64,000 nt of DNA from Bacteroidia bacterium. Its GTDB lineage: Bacteria > Bacteroidota > Bacteroidia > UBA4408. The notes under the pieces are model-generated. The model saw only the letters and a program-made list of their open reading frames with translations, did no database searches and had not been told where the DNA came from. How positions within the stretch are numbered: position 1 is the first letter of the stretch; the number at the start of each line of letters is the position of its first letter. The stretch spans positions 1 through 64,000 of the forward strand of contig JADLFI010000003.1 in NCBI GenBank assembly GCA_020845635.1, in the 5' to 3' direction. Below are positions 1 through 8,996 of the stretch, one piece after another. The translations under genes were made by a program, and so were the position numbers.

Positions 1-1
1 A

Positions 2-124
2 GAGGGGAATAATAGTAGTTTTATTGATGCTTTTGTTGAAAAACTCGAACTTGATAAATTATTTTTTATTAATAAAACAGTAAAAGTGAAGGACGCCCTT
101 GCTTTACCAATCAACTATTTTTAA
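2..124 (+). CDS. C-terminal end of an unidentified protein (5' truncated)
   Basis: The second forward frame is open from the left edge and stops with TAA at 122-124, giving the last 40 residues of a protein that begins outside the window. The tail is mixed charged and hydrophobic and ends in LPINYF. I do not recognise the family from so short a piece. The other two forward frames contain early stops, which supports this frame, but a 40-residue open stretch alone is weak evidence. Confidence 0.5.
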   Translation, partial: EGNNSSFIDAFVEKLELDKLFFINKTVKVKDALALPINYF

Positions 125-448
125 AAATTTATTTTTATGGTCATTTAAATGGCGGCCTAAAAAAATACCTTCTTTTATAAATGCAGTTATGGGCTTGTAA
201 AAGTTTTTTACCACTCAATTTTTGAAATAATAAATCAAATAACTAGTTTTTTCACCACCTGATGTATTGTGGAGGTAATGCTGAATAATATTTTATATTC
301 ATTATTCAAAGCAATAGAAACTAATATCATAAAGAATTTTATATTAAATGGTATTATATTAGGTGGTATAAATAAAAAGTAAATGTTTCTCGAATACTTG
401 CATTATACACTATTCAGAGATTCCTATAAAAACAGGATTTATAAACTC
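125..448. other. Intergenic region, nothing recognised
   Basis: AT-rich stretch between the truncated left-edge gene and the 3' end of the converging subtilase gene. I see no strong hairpin followed by a T-run, no RNA gene and no convincing small ORF. An 88-codon forward ORF from 383 runs mostly through the antisense of the subtilase gene and is treated as a shadow. Confidence 0.5.
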
Positions 449-2128
449 CTAATCTTTTTTTATAAACTTAGCGGTATTACTATAATTATCGGCTACTTGA
501 ACCTGAATAAAATAAACCCCCTGCTCTATATCCTGAATATTAATGGTATGACTGTGAAATCCTTGGTGCATGGTATTTTTAGAGTAATTCCTAATCAATC
601 TACCCGACATATCGTATATCTTAATACTCACATTTTCGGATTGTGGTAAGCTATATTGCAATTCCAAATATGAATTGGACGGAACAGGCTGAACATTTAA
701 TTGAAACATACTACTTGATTTGGTCGAGTTAAAACCCGTATTAGTGCAGTAAGCTGCTACTCCCAATAAACTTTTATGTAAGTTAAGCCTTCCTCCCGAT
801 ACCGTTATATTTTCTAAATCGGTAAGAGAATCAACTCTGTTCATCATTATTTGCTTTAGGATGAGCGCCACCGAATCGGGTTGAGACTTATATAATTGAA
901 GGAAGTATGGGCAAGCATATGAAATCATTGAAGCAACTGCACCTGCCACATGAGGAGTAGCCATAGAAGTTCCTGTTAAACCTGCATAAGAAAAATTTGG
1001 AGTGGTGCTATATACATTGGTACCCGGGGCACCTAAATCAATAGTTGTTAGCCCATAGGCCGCCCCTGTATTTTTTTCATCATTTCGGGTGGTATTAGTA
1101 ACGGTTATTAAATACTCGCTGGCACAAGCAGTAGGTATGTCACCTGTAACATCAATATTAAAATTGGCATTAGCAGTGGCTCCCGCACTTAATATCCCAA
1201 CTGCACCCAATGAGTCGTACATGGAGCACCAAATAGGGAAATTATTAGGATTACCATTATTAATACCAAAAGATGAATTGGTAGCAACAACAAAAGCACC
1301 TTCAGCACCTTGTGTTTGATTATACCTCTTTCTTTGTTGAAAAACATAGGCGTAGGCTTCTACCACTATCGATTCGTTGGAGCTTGAGCCTTGAACACAC
1401 ATTACCTGAGCATTCCAGTTTATGCCGGCAATCCCATTATTATTATTCCCAATAGCGGCTACTGTCCCCGAAACATGTGTTCCATGTTGGTCTGAGGTAA
1501 TGTTAGCACTATTGGTATAAGCATTCCATCCATAGTAATCATCAATATAACCGTTGTTGTCATCATCTAATCCGTTATTCGGAATCTCAGCTCCGTTTCT
1601 CCAAAACCTTAAATCATCATGGGTTAAATCAAAACCACCATCAATAACAGCAACCACCACAGTATCACCGGCTGCGGTAATCCCACCTGTACAAAGTTCC
1701 CAAGCTTCGGGAGCGTCAATATCAGCATCGATAGTCCCATTGTTTTGACCTATATTGTGCATATCCCACTGATTGCCCATGGTAAAATAGGGATCGTCAG
1801 GTTCTAATATTCGTGATTGAACATAATGGTTAAACTGAACGGCTTTAGTTAAACGGTGGGCATTTATTTTTTGTAACAAGCTTTGTTCGTTAATATTATT
1901 ACTATTAAATGAGAGCAACCAAATAGATAATGGTTTTGATAAGCATGATTCTACTTTTAACTCGTACCTTTTATCAAATGAAACTATTAGAGAATCAATA
2001 TTATTATTTGCAAAAAGTTGTACAATTAGTTGTCCGGGAACGTGGTCAGAATTATCGGATTGTGCTAATAAATTGCCATTAATTGCTAAAATCATAATAA
2101 TACTGCAAAAAGTTATTTTGATATTCAT
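449..2128 (-). CDS. Secreted S8 subtilisin-like peptidase with T9SS sorting domain
   Basis: Serine endopeptidase predicted to be exported by Sec and then by the type IX system. Residues 1-22 form a signal peptide ending near LLAQ. The catalytic triad is visible: Asp163 in VVAVIDGGFD, His215 in QHGTHVSG and Ser388 in GTSMATPHVAG. The last ~80 residues form a Por-type sorting domain: a Pro-Ser-Asn start, then IKIYDMSGRLI, then GVYFIQVQ and a basic end. At 559 residues it is a compact subtilase; the region before the catalytic domain (about 25-115) may be a propeptide. It stands alone, divergent from the export trio downstream. The ATG at 2128 is followed directly by the signal peptide. Substrate unknown. 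Confidence 0.92.
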   Translation of the reverse strand: MNIKITFCSIIMILAINGNLLAQSDNSDHVPGQLIVQLFANNNIDSLIVSFDKRYELKVESCLSKPLSIWLLSFNSNNINEQSLLQKINAHRLTKAVQFNHYVQSRILEPDDPYFTMGNQWDMHNIGQNNGTIDADIDAPEAWELCTGGITAAGDTVVVAVIDGGFDLTHDDLRFWRNGAEIPNNGLDDDNNGYIDDYYGWNAYTNSANITSDQHGTHVSGTVAAIGNNNNGIAGINWNAQVMCVQGSSSNESIVVEAYAYVFQQRKRYNQTQGAEGAFVVATNSSFGINNGNPNNFPIWCSMYDSLGAVGILSAGATANANFNIDVTGDIPTACASEYLITVTNTTRNDEKNTGAAYGLTTIDLGAPGTNVYSTTPNFSYAGLTGTSMATPHVAGAVASMISYACPYFLQLYKSQPDSVALILKQIMMNRVDSLTDLENITVSGGRLNLHKSLLGVAAYCTNTGFNSTKSSSMFQLNVQPVPSNSYLELQYSLPQSENVSIKIYDMSGRLIRNYSKNTMHQGFHSHTINIQDIEQGVYFIQVQVADNYSNTAKFIKKD

Positions 2129-2227
2129 GGTAAGATAAAATAATAAATATATTTTTGTGTGTAAAGGTAATTATAAAAGCAATAAATTTAATTATTTCTG
2201 CTTTTTTAGAAAATTAATTTTTGAGGT

Positions 2228-3484
2228 ATGTTAAAGAACAAATGGCTTATTGGAATAGGAGGCTTATTACTTATAATATTAATATATTATGTATTTATAG
2301 GAAAATCTAATAATGATGCTGATGTTTATACAGAGGTAAAACAAGGTGATTTTGAAATAAACGTATTTACTACCGGTGAGTTGGAAGCAAAGAATTCTGT
2401 AGATATTCAAGGCCCTTCGTCAGTACGGCAATTAGGGTTATGGCAAATAAAAATATCTGACCTTATACCTGAAGGGACTAATGTTAAGGAAGGCGATTAT
2501 GTGGCCTCACTTGATAAAACCGAAATCTCCAATAAAATAAAAGAAGCTGAAAGTGAATTAGATAAAATACAAAGTCAATATACCCAAACTAAGTTAGATA
2601 CAACTCTGCAATTAAGACAATCGAGAGATGATTTGGTGAATATGAGTTTTGATATGCAGCAAAAAGAAATTATACTTGAACAATCGGCCTATGAGCCACC
2701 TGCAACAATAAGGCAAGCACAACTTGATTTAGAAAAAAGTAAAAGAACCTATAACCAGGCTGTAAAGAATTACAGTATTAAGGAAAAGCAATTAGCTGCC
2801 AAAATGCAAGAAGTTTCAGCTTCGCTTAGTTTAACTTCCAACAAATTGCAATTGCTTAATAACACTTTAAAAGAGTTTACAGTAGTAGCTCCTAAAGATG
2901 GAATGGTTATTTACCAACGTGAATGGAGCGGAAAAAAGAAAGGAGTAGGTAGTACTATTAGTCCTTGGGAATCAACCGTGGCCACACTGCCTGACTTAAC
3001 CACTATGATTAGTAAAACCTATGTAAATGAAGTAGATATTAGGAAGATAAAATTAAATCAGAAAGTAAATATTAGTATAGATGCTTATCCTGAAAAGAAA
3101 CTAACCGGCATAGTAACATCAGTTGCTAACGTGGGTGAGCAAAATCCAAAATCAGATGCTAAAGTTTTTGAAGTAACCATACAAGTTAATGAAAAAGACA
3201 CCTCGCTTCGCCCCAGTATGACTACCGGAAACAAAATATTGGTAGGAAAAGTAAACCAGGTTTTAATTATCCCCTTGGAATCTATACACAATAGCGGTGA
3301 TACCTTAAGTTATGTATATGTAAAAGAGGGAATGAGCATAGCCAAGAGAGAAATTATTGTTGGACAGACTAACGAGAACAACGCCATAGTTAAAGAAGGT
3401 TTAAATAAGGGCGAAATAATCTATTTGTCCTTACCCAAAGAAGCCGAAAGTATGTCTGTTCAACGTTTGTCCAAGAAGAAATAG
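2228..3484 (+). CDS. MacA-like periplasmic adaptor (HlyD/RND-MFP family)
   Basis: Membrane-fusion protein that would link an inner-membrane ABC permease to an outer-membrane TolC channel. The N-terminus is one membrane anchor (WLIGIGGLLLIILIYYVFIG). Next come a split lipoyl/barrel-sandwich segment with LIPEGTNVKEGDYVASLDK, a long Gln/Lys/Glu-rich coiled coil (about residues 95-220), the returning lipoyl half (TVVAPKDGMVIYQ) and a beta-barrel part. Length 418 is normal for MacA-type adaptors. Its stop lies 3 bp before the start of the permease gene, and tolC follows, so the three are one operon. What it exports cannot be read from the sequence. Confidence 0.88.
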   Translation: MLKNKWLIGIGGLLLIILIYYVFIGKSNNDADVYTEVKQGDFEINVFTTGELEAKNSVDIQGPSSVRQLGLWQIKISDLIPEGTNVKEGDYVASLDKTEISNKIKEAESELDKIQSQYTQTKLDTTLQLRQSRDDLVNMSFDMQQKEIILEQSAYEPPATIRQAQLDLEKSKRTYNQAVKNYSIKEKQLAAKMQEVSASLSLTSNKLQLLNNTLKEFTVVAPKDGMVIYQREWSGKKKGVGSTISPWESTVATLPDLTTMISKTYVNEVDIRKIKLNQKVNISIDAYPEKKLTGIVTSVANVGEQNPKSDAKVFEVTIQVNEKDTSLRPSMTTGNKILVGKVNQVLIIPLESIHNSGDTLSYVYVKEGMSIAKREIIVGQTNENNAIVKEGLNKGEIIYLSLPKEAESMSVQRLSKKK

Positions 3485-3487
3485 CAT

Positions 3488-4825
3488 ATGAACCAGCGCA
3501 CACTATTTAACTTTCAGATAGCCCTTGATGCTATAAAGGCCAATAAATTCAGATCATTTTTAACTGCTTTAGGAATTATTTTTGGCGTAGCGGCAGTAAT
3601 TGCCATGTTGGCTATTGGGAGTGGTGCCAAGCAAGAAATTTTGGAACAAATAAAATTGGTAGGGGTTAATAATATAGTAATTACCCCACTTACACAACAA
3701 AAAGAAAGTAAAGTAGAAGAAAACAAGAAAGAGGAGAAAAAGAAATTTTCGCCCGGATTAAATTTATTAGATATAAAAAGTATTCAAGAGATTATACCCG
3801 ATATCAGCCATATTAGTCCCGAAGTTATTACCGAAACAAGTTTTGTTGCCAATGGCTTAACCCGAAGTGGAAAACTGATAGGAGTAACTACCGATTTTTT
3901 TGATATTTCAAATTTTACTTTCGAAGAAGGTTTCAGGTTTAACGAAAATCAGGAAAGCAACGGAGCACCGGTATGTATCATTGGGAAAGGGGTTAAAACA
4001 AAGTTTTTCAGTAAACAAGAAGCAATAGGTTCTTATATTAAATGTGGAACAATATGGTTAAAAGTAATTGGCGTTATTGAGGAGCAGAAATTCAGCAAAA
4101 ATGCTATGCAAAATTTAGGCATCAGAGATTACAATATGGATATTTATACTCCATTAAAAACTATACTTATTCGTTACAAAAATCGTTCATTAATTACCAA
4201 GAGCATGCTCAACTCAGAGGAAAACAGTGATGAAGATAATGAGAATAGTGACAGCAACAATGACAATAATTCAATACATCAAATAGATCGCTTGGTGGTG
4301 CAACTTAATAATTCAGAGAAACTGGAAACTAGCTCAGAAATAATTAGTCGTTTACTGCAAAGAAGACATTACGGAGTTACCGATTTTGAAATAACAGTAC
4401 CTATATTGTTGCTAAAACAACAGCAAAGAACCAAAGATATATTTAATTTTGTACTAGGTGCAATAGCGGGTATTTCGTTGCTTGTTGGCGGTATAGGAAT
4501 TATGAATATTATGCTGGCATCGGTGTTGGAAAGAATTAAAGAAATTGGTATAAGACTTTCAATAGGTGCTACTAAAAAGGACATTGTTCAGCAATTTGTT
4601 TTTGAATCTATATTAATTAGTATTGGAGGTGGAATTGCAGGTATTATATTAGGCATAATTTTAAGTAAAATTGTTAGTTTTGTTGCCCATATACCAACTA
4701 TTATCTCTGTTTGGAGTATAGTTATTTCCTTTGGTGTATCAGCCTTAACAGGTTTGGCATTTGGAATAACACCGGCAAAGAACGCAGCACAACAAGACCC
4801 CATAAAATCATTACGATATGAGTAA
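3488..4825 (+). CDS. MacB/FtsX-type ABC transporter permease, no fused ATPase
   Basis: Permease half of a MacB-like mechanotransmission ABC system. There is one N-terminal transmembrane segment (about 20-45, FRSFLTALGIIFGVAAVIAM), a large periplasmic MacB-core domain, and three C-terminal segments of an FtsX domain with the family motif GIGIMNIMLASVLERIKEIGIR. E. coli MacB carries an N-terminal ATPase, which is absent here (445 residues); family members with a separate ATPase gene are common, but no such gene lies nearby. Two unusual hydrophilic stretches occur in the periplasmic part: a Lys/Glu run near residues 75-95 and an Asp/Glu/Asn/Ser run near 240-262. Overlaps the next gene by 8 bp. 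Confidence 0.88.
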   Translation: MNQRTLFNFQIALDAIKANKFRSFLTALGIIFGVAAVIAMLAIGSGAKQEILEQIKLVGVNNIVITPLTQQKESKVEENKKEEKKKFSPGLNLLDIKSIQEIIPDISHISPEVITETSFVANGLTRSGKLIGVTTDFFDISNFTFEEGFRFNENQESNGAPVCIIGKGVKTKFFSKQEAIGSYIKCGTIWLKVIGVIEEQKFSKNAMQNLGIRDYNMDIYTPLKTILIRYKNRSLITKSMLNSEENSDEDNENSDSNNDNNSIHQIDRLVVQLNNSEKLETSSEIISRLLQRRHYGVTDFEITVPILLLKQQQRTKDIFNFVLGAIAGISLLVGGIGIMNIMLASVLERIKEIGIRLSIGATKKDIVQQFVFESILISIGGGIAGIILGIILSKIVSFVAHIPTIISVWSIVISFGVSALTGLAFGITPAKNAAQQDPIKSLRYE

Positions 4826-6284
4826 ATATAAATATATATTCTCCATACTGTTTACATTTATATATTGCCTTTCAGCTTTGGGTCAAGAAAGCAGTAAAAG
4901 TTTATCGTTACAAGAGATTATTGATTTGGCATTAAAACAATCGCCACAAGCTAAAGTTGCAGCAACCACTTATGGAAATAAATACTGGATATTTAAAACT
5001 TATAAATCTGATTACAAACCACAATTACGTTTAAACGGTACTCTACCCGAATTTACACGTTCTTATGAGAACGTAGCACAAAATGATGGTTCTTATGCTT
5101 ATAGATTACGCCAAAGCTCAACATCATCAGTAAATTTAAATATGATGCAAAATATTGGTCTAACCGGTGGACAATTTTATGTTGGAAGCACACTTGACCG
5201 TTTGGATTTATTTGGTACGGTAAACAGTACAAGTTACTTGTCAAGTCCCTTTGTTTTGGGATTTAATCAGTCAATATTTGGTTACAATAATTTAAAATGG
5301 AGAAAAAAAATTGAACCTCTAAAGTACGAAGAAGCGCAAAAAGCCTATAACGAAGATATGGAAAATGTTGTAATTACGGCTACCAACTTGTTTTTTAACT
5401 TATTAATGGCGCAAAATATGGTAGAAATTCAGGAAAAGAATTTATCAAACAACGATACGCTATATAAAATTTCATTAGGGCGTTATAATTTGGGTAAAAT
5501 AGCCGAAAATGAGTTGTTACAAATGGAATTAAGCGTAATGAATGCCCAAAATAATTTAGCCCAAGCCAAACTTGATGTGGAGTTGGGGACATTACAATTA
5601 AAAACTTTCTTAAAACTTAGCGGTAACGAAGAATTAACTTTAGAAAGCCCTACTCTACTACCCAATTTTGAGGTAAATGAAGTTTTAGCTCTTGAATCGG
5701 CAATGAATAACCGACAACAAATAGTATCCTACAAACGACAAAGGCTTGAAGCCGAAAGGGAAGTTGCACAAGCACGTGGTGAAAGGTTTAATCTCAATTT
5801 GAATGCTTCTTACGGGTTAACGCAAAGCTCGGCAGTAATCAGCAATGTTTATTCCAAACCACTTGAGCAACAACGATTACGTTTTGGGGTAGATATTCCT
5901 ATCGTTGACTGGGGGCGTGCCAATGCAAAAATACAAACAGCTATTGCCAATCGGGAATTAATTAATTTGCAAATGGAACAAGCTGAACAAAACTTTAAAC
6001 AAGAGGTTATTTTAGCCGTAAAACAACTGCAAATGTATAGACAAAAGCTGGTAGTAGCCCTTAAAGCCGACAGCATAACCCAAAAGCGCTACGATATTAC
6101 CATAAAGCGTTATTTGATAGGTAAAATTGGAATAATTGACTTAAATATGGCTATTACTGATAAAAATCAAACTAAACAGGATTATATTTTGGCATTAAAA
6201 AACTATTGGAACGCATACTTTGAACTTAGAAGAAAAACTTTATACGATTTTGAGCAAAACAAACCCATTTTATACGTAAAATAA
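4818..6284 (+). CDS. TolC-family outer-membrane efflux protein
   Basis: Outer-membrane channel expected to complete the tripartite pump with the adaptor and permease just upstream. A signal peptide covers residues 1-22 (ends SALGQ). The mature part has two OEP-type repeats of long amphipathic helices: one around LALKQSPQAKVAATTYGNK and the ENLSNNDTLYKISLGRYNLG helix, and the second with QRLEAEREVAQARG and KRYLIGKIGIIDLN. At 488 residues it has normal TolC length. The start overlaps the permease stop by 8 bp, so translation is probably coupled. The gap to the next gene is short, but that gene has its own promoter-like element. Confidence 0.9.
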   Translation: MSKYKYIFSILFTFIYCLSALGQESSKSLSLQEIIDLALKQSPQAKVAATTYGNKYWIFKTYKSDYKPQLRLNGTLPEFTRSYENVAQNDGSYAYRLRQSSTSSVNLNMMQNIGLTGGQFYVGSTLDRLDLFGTVNSTSYLSSPFVLGFNQSIFGYNNLKWRKKIEPLKYEEAQKAYNEDMENVVITATNLFFNLLMAQNMVEIQEKNLSNNDTLYKISLGRYNLGKIAENELLQMELSVMNAQNNLAQAKLDVELGTLQLKTFLKLSGNEELTLESPTLLPNFEVNEVLALESAMNNRQQIVSYKRQRLEAEREVAQARGERFNLNLNASYGLTQSSAVISNVYSKPLEQQRLRFGVDIPIVDWGRANAKIQTAIANRELINLQMEQAEQNFKQEVILAVKQLQMYRQKLVVALKADSITQKRYDITIKRYLIGKIGIIDLNMAITDKNQTKQDYILALKNYWNAYFELRRKTLYDFEQNKPILYVK

Positions 6285-6336
6285 CATTTATTTGGCAGTA
6301 ATTTAATATTTATTTTTACAAGCAATCTTTTTTATT

Positions 6337-6344
6337 TATATTTG
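6337..6344 (+). promoter_or_regulatory. Bacteroidota -7 element (TATATTTG) upstream of tatA
   Basis: TATATTTG matches TAnnTTTG and lies 15 bp before the chosen tatA start at 6360, giving a very short leader. No convincing -33 TTG is seen at the expected spacing. Confidence 0.5.
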
Positions 6345-6359
6345 TCAAAAAATACAATC

Positions 6360-6554
6360 ATGCTTACAACAATATTATTAGGTTTTTTAGGAGGGTTAGG
6401 CGGAGGTGAGATAATTCTTATTGTAGCCGTAATTTTACTTATGGTTGGTGGTAGGAAAATTCCTGAACTTATGAAAGGCCTAGGAAAAGGCATTAAAGAA
6501 TTTAAAGATGCCTCCAAAGGAATAGAAGATAAAAGCGAAAAAAGTAATAACTAA
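6360..6554 (+). CDS. tatA: Sec-independent translocase subunit TatA/E
   Basis: Small pore-forming component of the twin-arginine translocase, which moves folded proteins across the inner membrane. The 64 residues show the TatA plan: a short N-terminus, the membrane helix ([21 protein letters not shown]) with its leading Glu, then an amphipathic helix starting [15 protein letters not shown] and a charged tail. The ATG at 6360 is preferred over a TTG at 6342 because the TTG lies within the -7 promoter element and the ATG version has the family's usual N-terminus. A Rho-independent terminator follows, so the gene is probably monocistronic. No tatC is in the window. Confidence 0.92.
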   Translation: MLTTILLGFLGGLGGGEIILIVAVILLMVGGRKIPELMKGLGKGIKEFKDASKGIEDKSEKSNN

Positions 6555-6574
6555 ATTCTCAAAATCTTTTATTG

Positions 6575-6602
6575 GCCAAAGAACTTATTCTTTGGCTTTT
6601 TT
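6575..6602 (+). terminator. Rho-independent terminator after tatA
   Basis: Perfect 9-bp stem GCCAAAGAA (6575-6583) and TTCTTTGGC (6588-6596), 4-nt loop, followed by a run of T. Confidence 0.85.
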
Positions 6603-6777
6603 ATTTTCGCTCCTCTGCATTATTCAGTGCTTTTTTCTTTTTTCACTATCTAATATCCATTTTAGCTTTTTAATAATTAATTTGTTTCCAAAGTTTCAAA
6701 GTATATGTTTTTGTAAAGTTCACAAATTATTATTACGTTAGCCCTTATAAAATTATTCATTAATTAAAAATACAATC

Positions 6778-7440
6778 ATGAATATTTACAGGAAAATAGT
6801 ATTTATTTTTTTTACATTTTTCCTGGTATTTCATCTTACCAACACTTTTATCTTTAATTTTGATAAGGTTACGCAAAATACCCGAATAAAATTTTGGGTG
6901 TTTAAATATATGTTTCCTTTCTTAAACCAAAACAACAAGGTTTTTGCCCCCGACCCCCCTTTTAACAGCCAGAAACTTTTAATAAGATACCGTAATGATA
7001 AGGGAGAATGGACCGCTTACCAGGACTTGCAGGCCGATATGATAAAACAATATAACAAAAACAGATTAAGTCCGGTTGGTTTTCAAATTAAATTCTACGA
7101 TTATGTGTTACGCCATGCCTACGATGCACACATTTATACCGAATACTACCTTCAGAATATGGATAGTACATCCAAAATGAATTTGGACTCGTTAAGATAC
7201 GCTTATTTGAATCATTATGATGGTTTTAGAATGGCTCAGCGCTACTTCTCAGATATGATTATTAAACAAGAAAAAGAACAGAAGTTTGATTCCTTACAGT
7301 TTAAGATTAATTTTCACTACCCCGAAAAATATAATGCACAACCTCTTGATAAAATAAAAACCACTACCCTAACCATTAACTTCCCTCCTTTGCCGGTTAT
7401 TGATAATTATTACCCTAATCATGATAAAAGCAAAAATTAA
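6778..7440 (+). CDS. Membrane-anchored DUF5819-like protein, partner of the HTTM protein
   Basis: A 220-residue protein with one N-terminal membrane helix (IVFIFFTFFLVFHLTNTFIF) and a large soluble, presumably extracytoplasmic part. The motif FLNQNNKVFAPDPPFNSQ resembles the 'QnW.lFAPdP' signature I recall for DUF5819 proteins, followed by a stretch like their strand region (RYRNDKGEWTAYQDLQADM). DUF5819 genes, as I recall, often precede HTTM genes, and here the stop overlaps the start of an HTTM gene by 20 bp, so the two are translationally coupled. Molecular function is not known. The family call rests on motif and neighbour only. Confidence 0.6.
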   Translation: MNIYRKIVFIFFTFFLVFHLTNTFIFNFDKVTQNTRIKFWVFKYMFPFLNQNNKVFAPDPPFNSQKLLIRYRNDKGEWTAYQDLQADMIKQYNKNRLSPVGFQIKFYDYVLRHAYDAHIYTEYYLQNMDSTSKMNLDSLRYAYLNHYDGFRMAQRYFSDMIIKQEKEQKFDSLQFKINFHYPEKYNAQPLDKIKTTTLTINFPPLPVIDNYYPNHDKSKN

Positions 7441-8344
7441 TCATATTTTTAACCGCTTAGTTGATCATAGCACTTTAGAATTTAAGGCTGTAAATACTAT
7501 TACCTTATTTAAAAACAGCTTATTAATATTTTTGTTTTTATATTTTATACAGTTTCTTCCAATAGCCAAGTATTTTTTGGGGCCTGATAATTATATGGTT
7601 CCTTATTACAAATCGTCAAATATTTTTCTAAAACCCCTGAACTTATTGGAAGGCAATGCCTTTAGCCAATATTATTTATTCTTCAATATTGGTATTTTAT
7701 TCTTCATAGCAGCTTACTTTTTTCTGCCATTAAAACGAATTAGTTTAGTTGTAATTTACATTCTCCTTATGAATATATACCATAAAACAGCACCCCTACA
7801 AAACGGTGGCTTTAGTTTGCTCACAATGGTATTTTTTATGTTGTTGTTTATTGATGAACATGCTGCCAACACCAAGAATTTTTATTGGCGCACTATTAAA
7901 CTGGCTATTTGTAATTTTGGTTTTTTGCTTATCAGGCTTCAAATTGTTACCTTGTATTTAGTGGCAAGTTGGTACAAATTGCAGGGTCAAACCTGGATTG
8001 ACGGAACAGCCTTTTATTATGTGCTTTATAACGAAATGTACACCCAGCCTTTATTTACTAATGCTTTTATTGATAATACTTTTATTATTAAATCGGTTTC
8101 GTGGTTTACATTATTGTTTCAAATGCTTTTCCCATTTTTTGTTTGGATAAAGAAAACCAAAAAAATAATGATTGCTGCAGGAGTGTTTTTTCATGTTATG
8201 ATAGCTTGGATGATGGGTATTGTGGACTTTGGGATTATCATGATATTGATGTACACCATGTTTAACACCGAAGAATTTAATACTAAAGTGTTGAACATTT
8301 TTAGGTGGAAGAGCAAGGCAAATATTCAGGAACAAAGCACCTAA
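7421..8344 (+). CDS. HTTM-domain membrane protein (vitamin K-dependent carboxylase-like)
   Basis: Polytopic inner-membrane protein of about 307 residues with several hydrophobic segments. The segment LQIVTLYLVASWYKLQGQTW followed by IDGTAFYYVL fits the HTTM signature (hydrophobic helix, 'K..g..W.dGtA.yy'), the domain shared with vitamin K-dependent gamma-glutamyl carboxylases. Bacterial HTTM proteins rarely have a known substrate and no quinone partner is visible here. The ATG at 7421 is preferred to a TTG at 7400. It starts inside the preceding DUF5819-like gene and its stop overlaps by 4 nt the stop of the converging next gene. Confidence 0.75.
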   Translation: MIKAKINHIFNRLVDHSTLEFKAVNTITLFKNSLLIFLFLYFIQFLPIAKYFLGPDNYMVPYYKSSNIFLKPLNLLEGNAFSQYYLFFNIGILFFIAAYFFLPLKRISLVVIYILLMNIYHKTAPLQNGGFSLLTMVFFMLLFIDEHAANTKNFYWRTIKLAICNFGFLLIRLQIVTLYLVASWYKLQGQTWIDGTAFYYVLYNEMYTQPLFTNAFIDNTFIIKSVSWFTLLFQMLFPFFVWIKKTKKIMIAAGVFFHVMIAWMMGIVDFGIIMILMYTMFNTEEFNTKVLNIFRWKSKANIQEQST

Positions 8345-8943
8345 TTTTGCTCATTATAACATTTTACAACCTCGGGAATTTTCTTGTATTCAAAATCCTT
8401 GTCACTCATTATTTTCAAACAATCATCATAAGACGATACTAACTCACGTAATACTTTTTTATAAGTTAATCGAGGAAAATAAACCAACTCGCCTTCTTTT
8501 GTTTCGTAATAAAAATCTTTGTCCCCCTCTGAAGCAATGCCTCCTTCTTCATAACTCCGGGCAGCTCCTATTTTTCTGACATATTCATATTCATACAAGG
8601 TAACTTTTCCTTCTTGAGCTTTATGCATAAAGACTAATCCCTTCCTATGAATGGTCTCTCCCCGCTCACATTTCTTTGTATAGTACTCTTCATTGTTAAA
8701 ACTGTACATTTTTATTTGCCACACATTAAATTTATGAGAATATCCTTTATCGTCTCTTAAATCAACAATATGGTAGTTATTATTATTTCCAATATCATAA
8801 GGTATTTTTCCTCGTACAGTATCGCCATTATTTGTAACTACATAGCCCGGGTAAAACATTTTTTGTGCTTTTAGCGGATGAAATGCAACGCTGAGAAAAA
8901 TAAAAAAAATTATATTTGTAAAAATATGAATTGGTTTTCTCAT
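8341..8943 (-). CDS. Secreted protein of unknown function
   Basis: A 200-residue protein with an N-terminal signal peptide (hydrophobic core IFTNIIFFIFLSVAF, ending LKAQ). The mature start FYPGYVVTNNGDTVRGKI matches a pattern I recall from many uncharacterised Bacteroidota periplasmic proteins. The rest is rich in Tyr, Lys and Glu with no catalytic motif I recognise. It converges on the HTTM gene, sharing 4 nt at the stops, and diverges from the small secreted protein at 8997. Confidence 0.75.
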   Translation of the reverse strand: MRKPIHIFTNIIFFIFLSVAFHPLKAQKMFYPGYVVTNNGDTVRGKIPYDIGNNNNYHIVDLRDDKGYSHKFNVWQIKMYSFNNEEYYTKKCERGETIHRKGLVFMHKAQEGKVTLYEYEYVRKIGAARSYEEGGIASEGDKDFYYETKEGELVYFPRLTYKKVLRELVSSYDDCLKIMSDKDFEYKKIPEVVKCYNEQN

Positions 8944-8951
8944 TTTAATAT

Positions 8952-8959
8952 TATATTTG
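8952..8959 (+). promoter_or_regulatory. Bacteroidota -7 element (TATATTTG)
   Basis: TATATTTG lies in the divergent gap and points toward the gene at 8997, about 37 bp upstream of its ATG. No clear -33 element. Confidence 0.45.
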
Positions 8960-8996
8960 AGTGCTAAAATAATTATTCATTTCACAATTCAATAAC

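Noticed and set aside
383..649. 88-codon forward ORF opposite the first subtilase
   Set aside because: Lies mostly antisense to the sorting domain of a clear T9SS subtilase and has no family signature.
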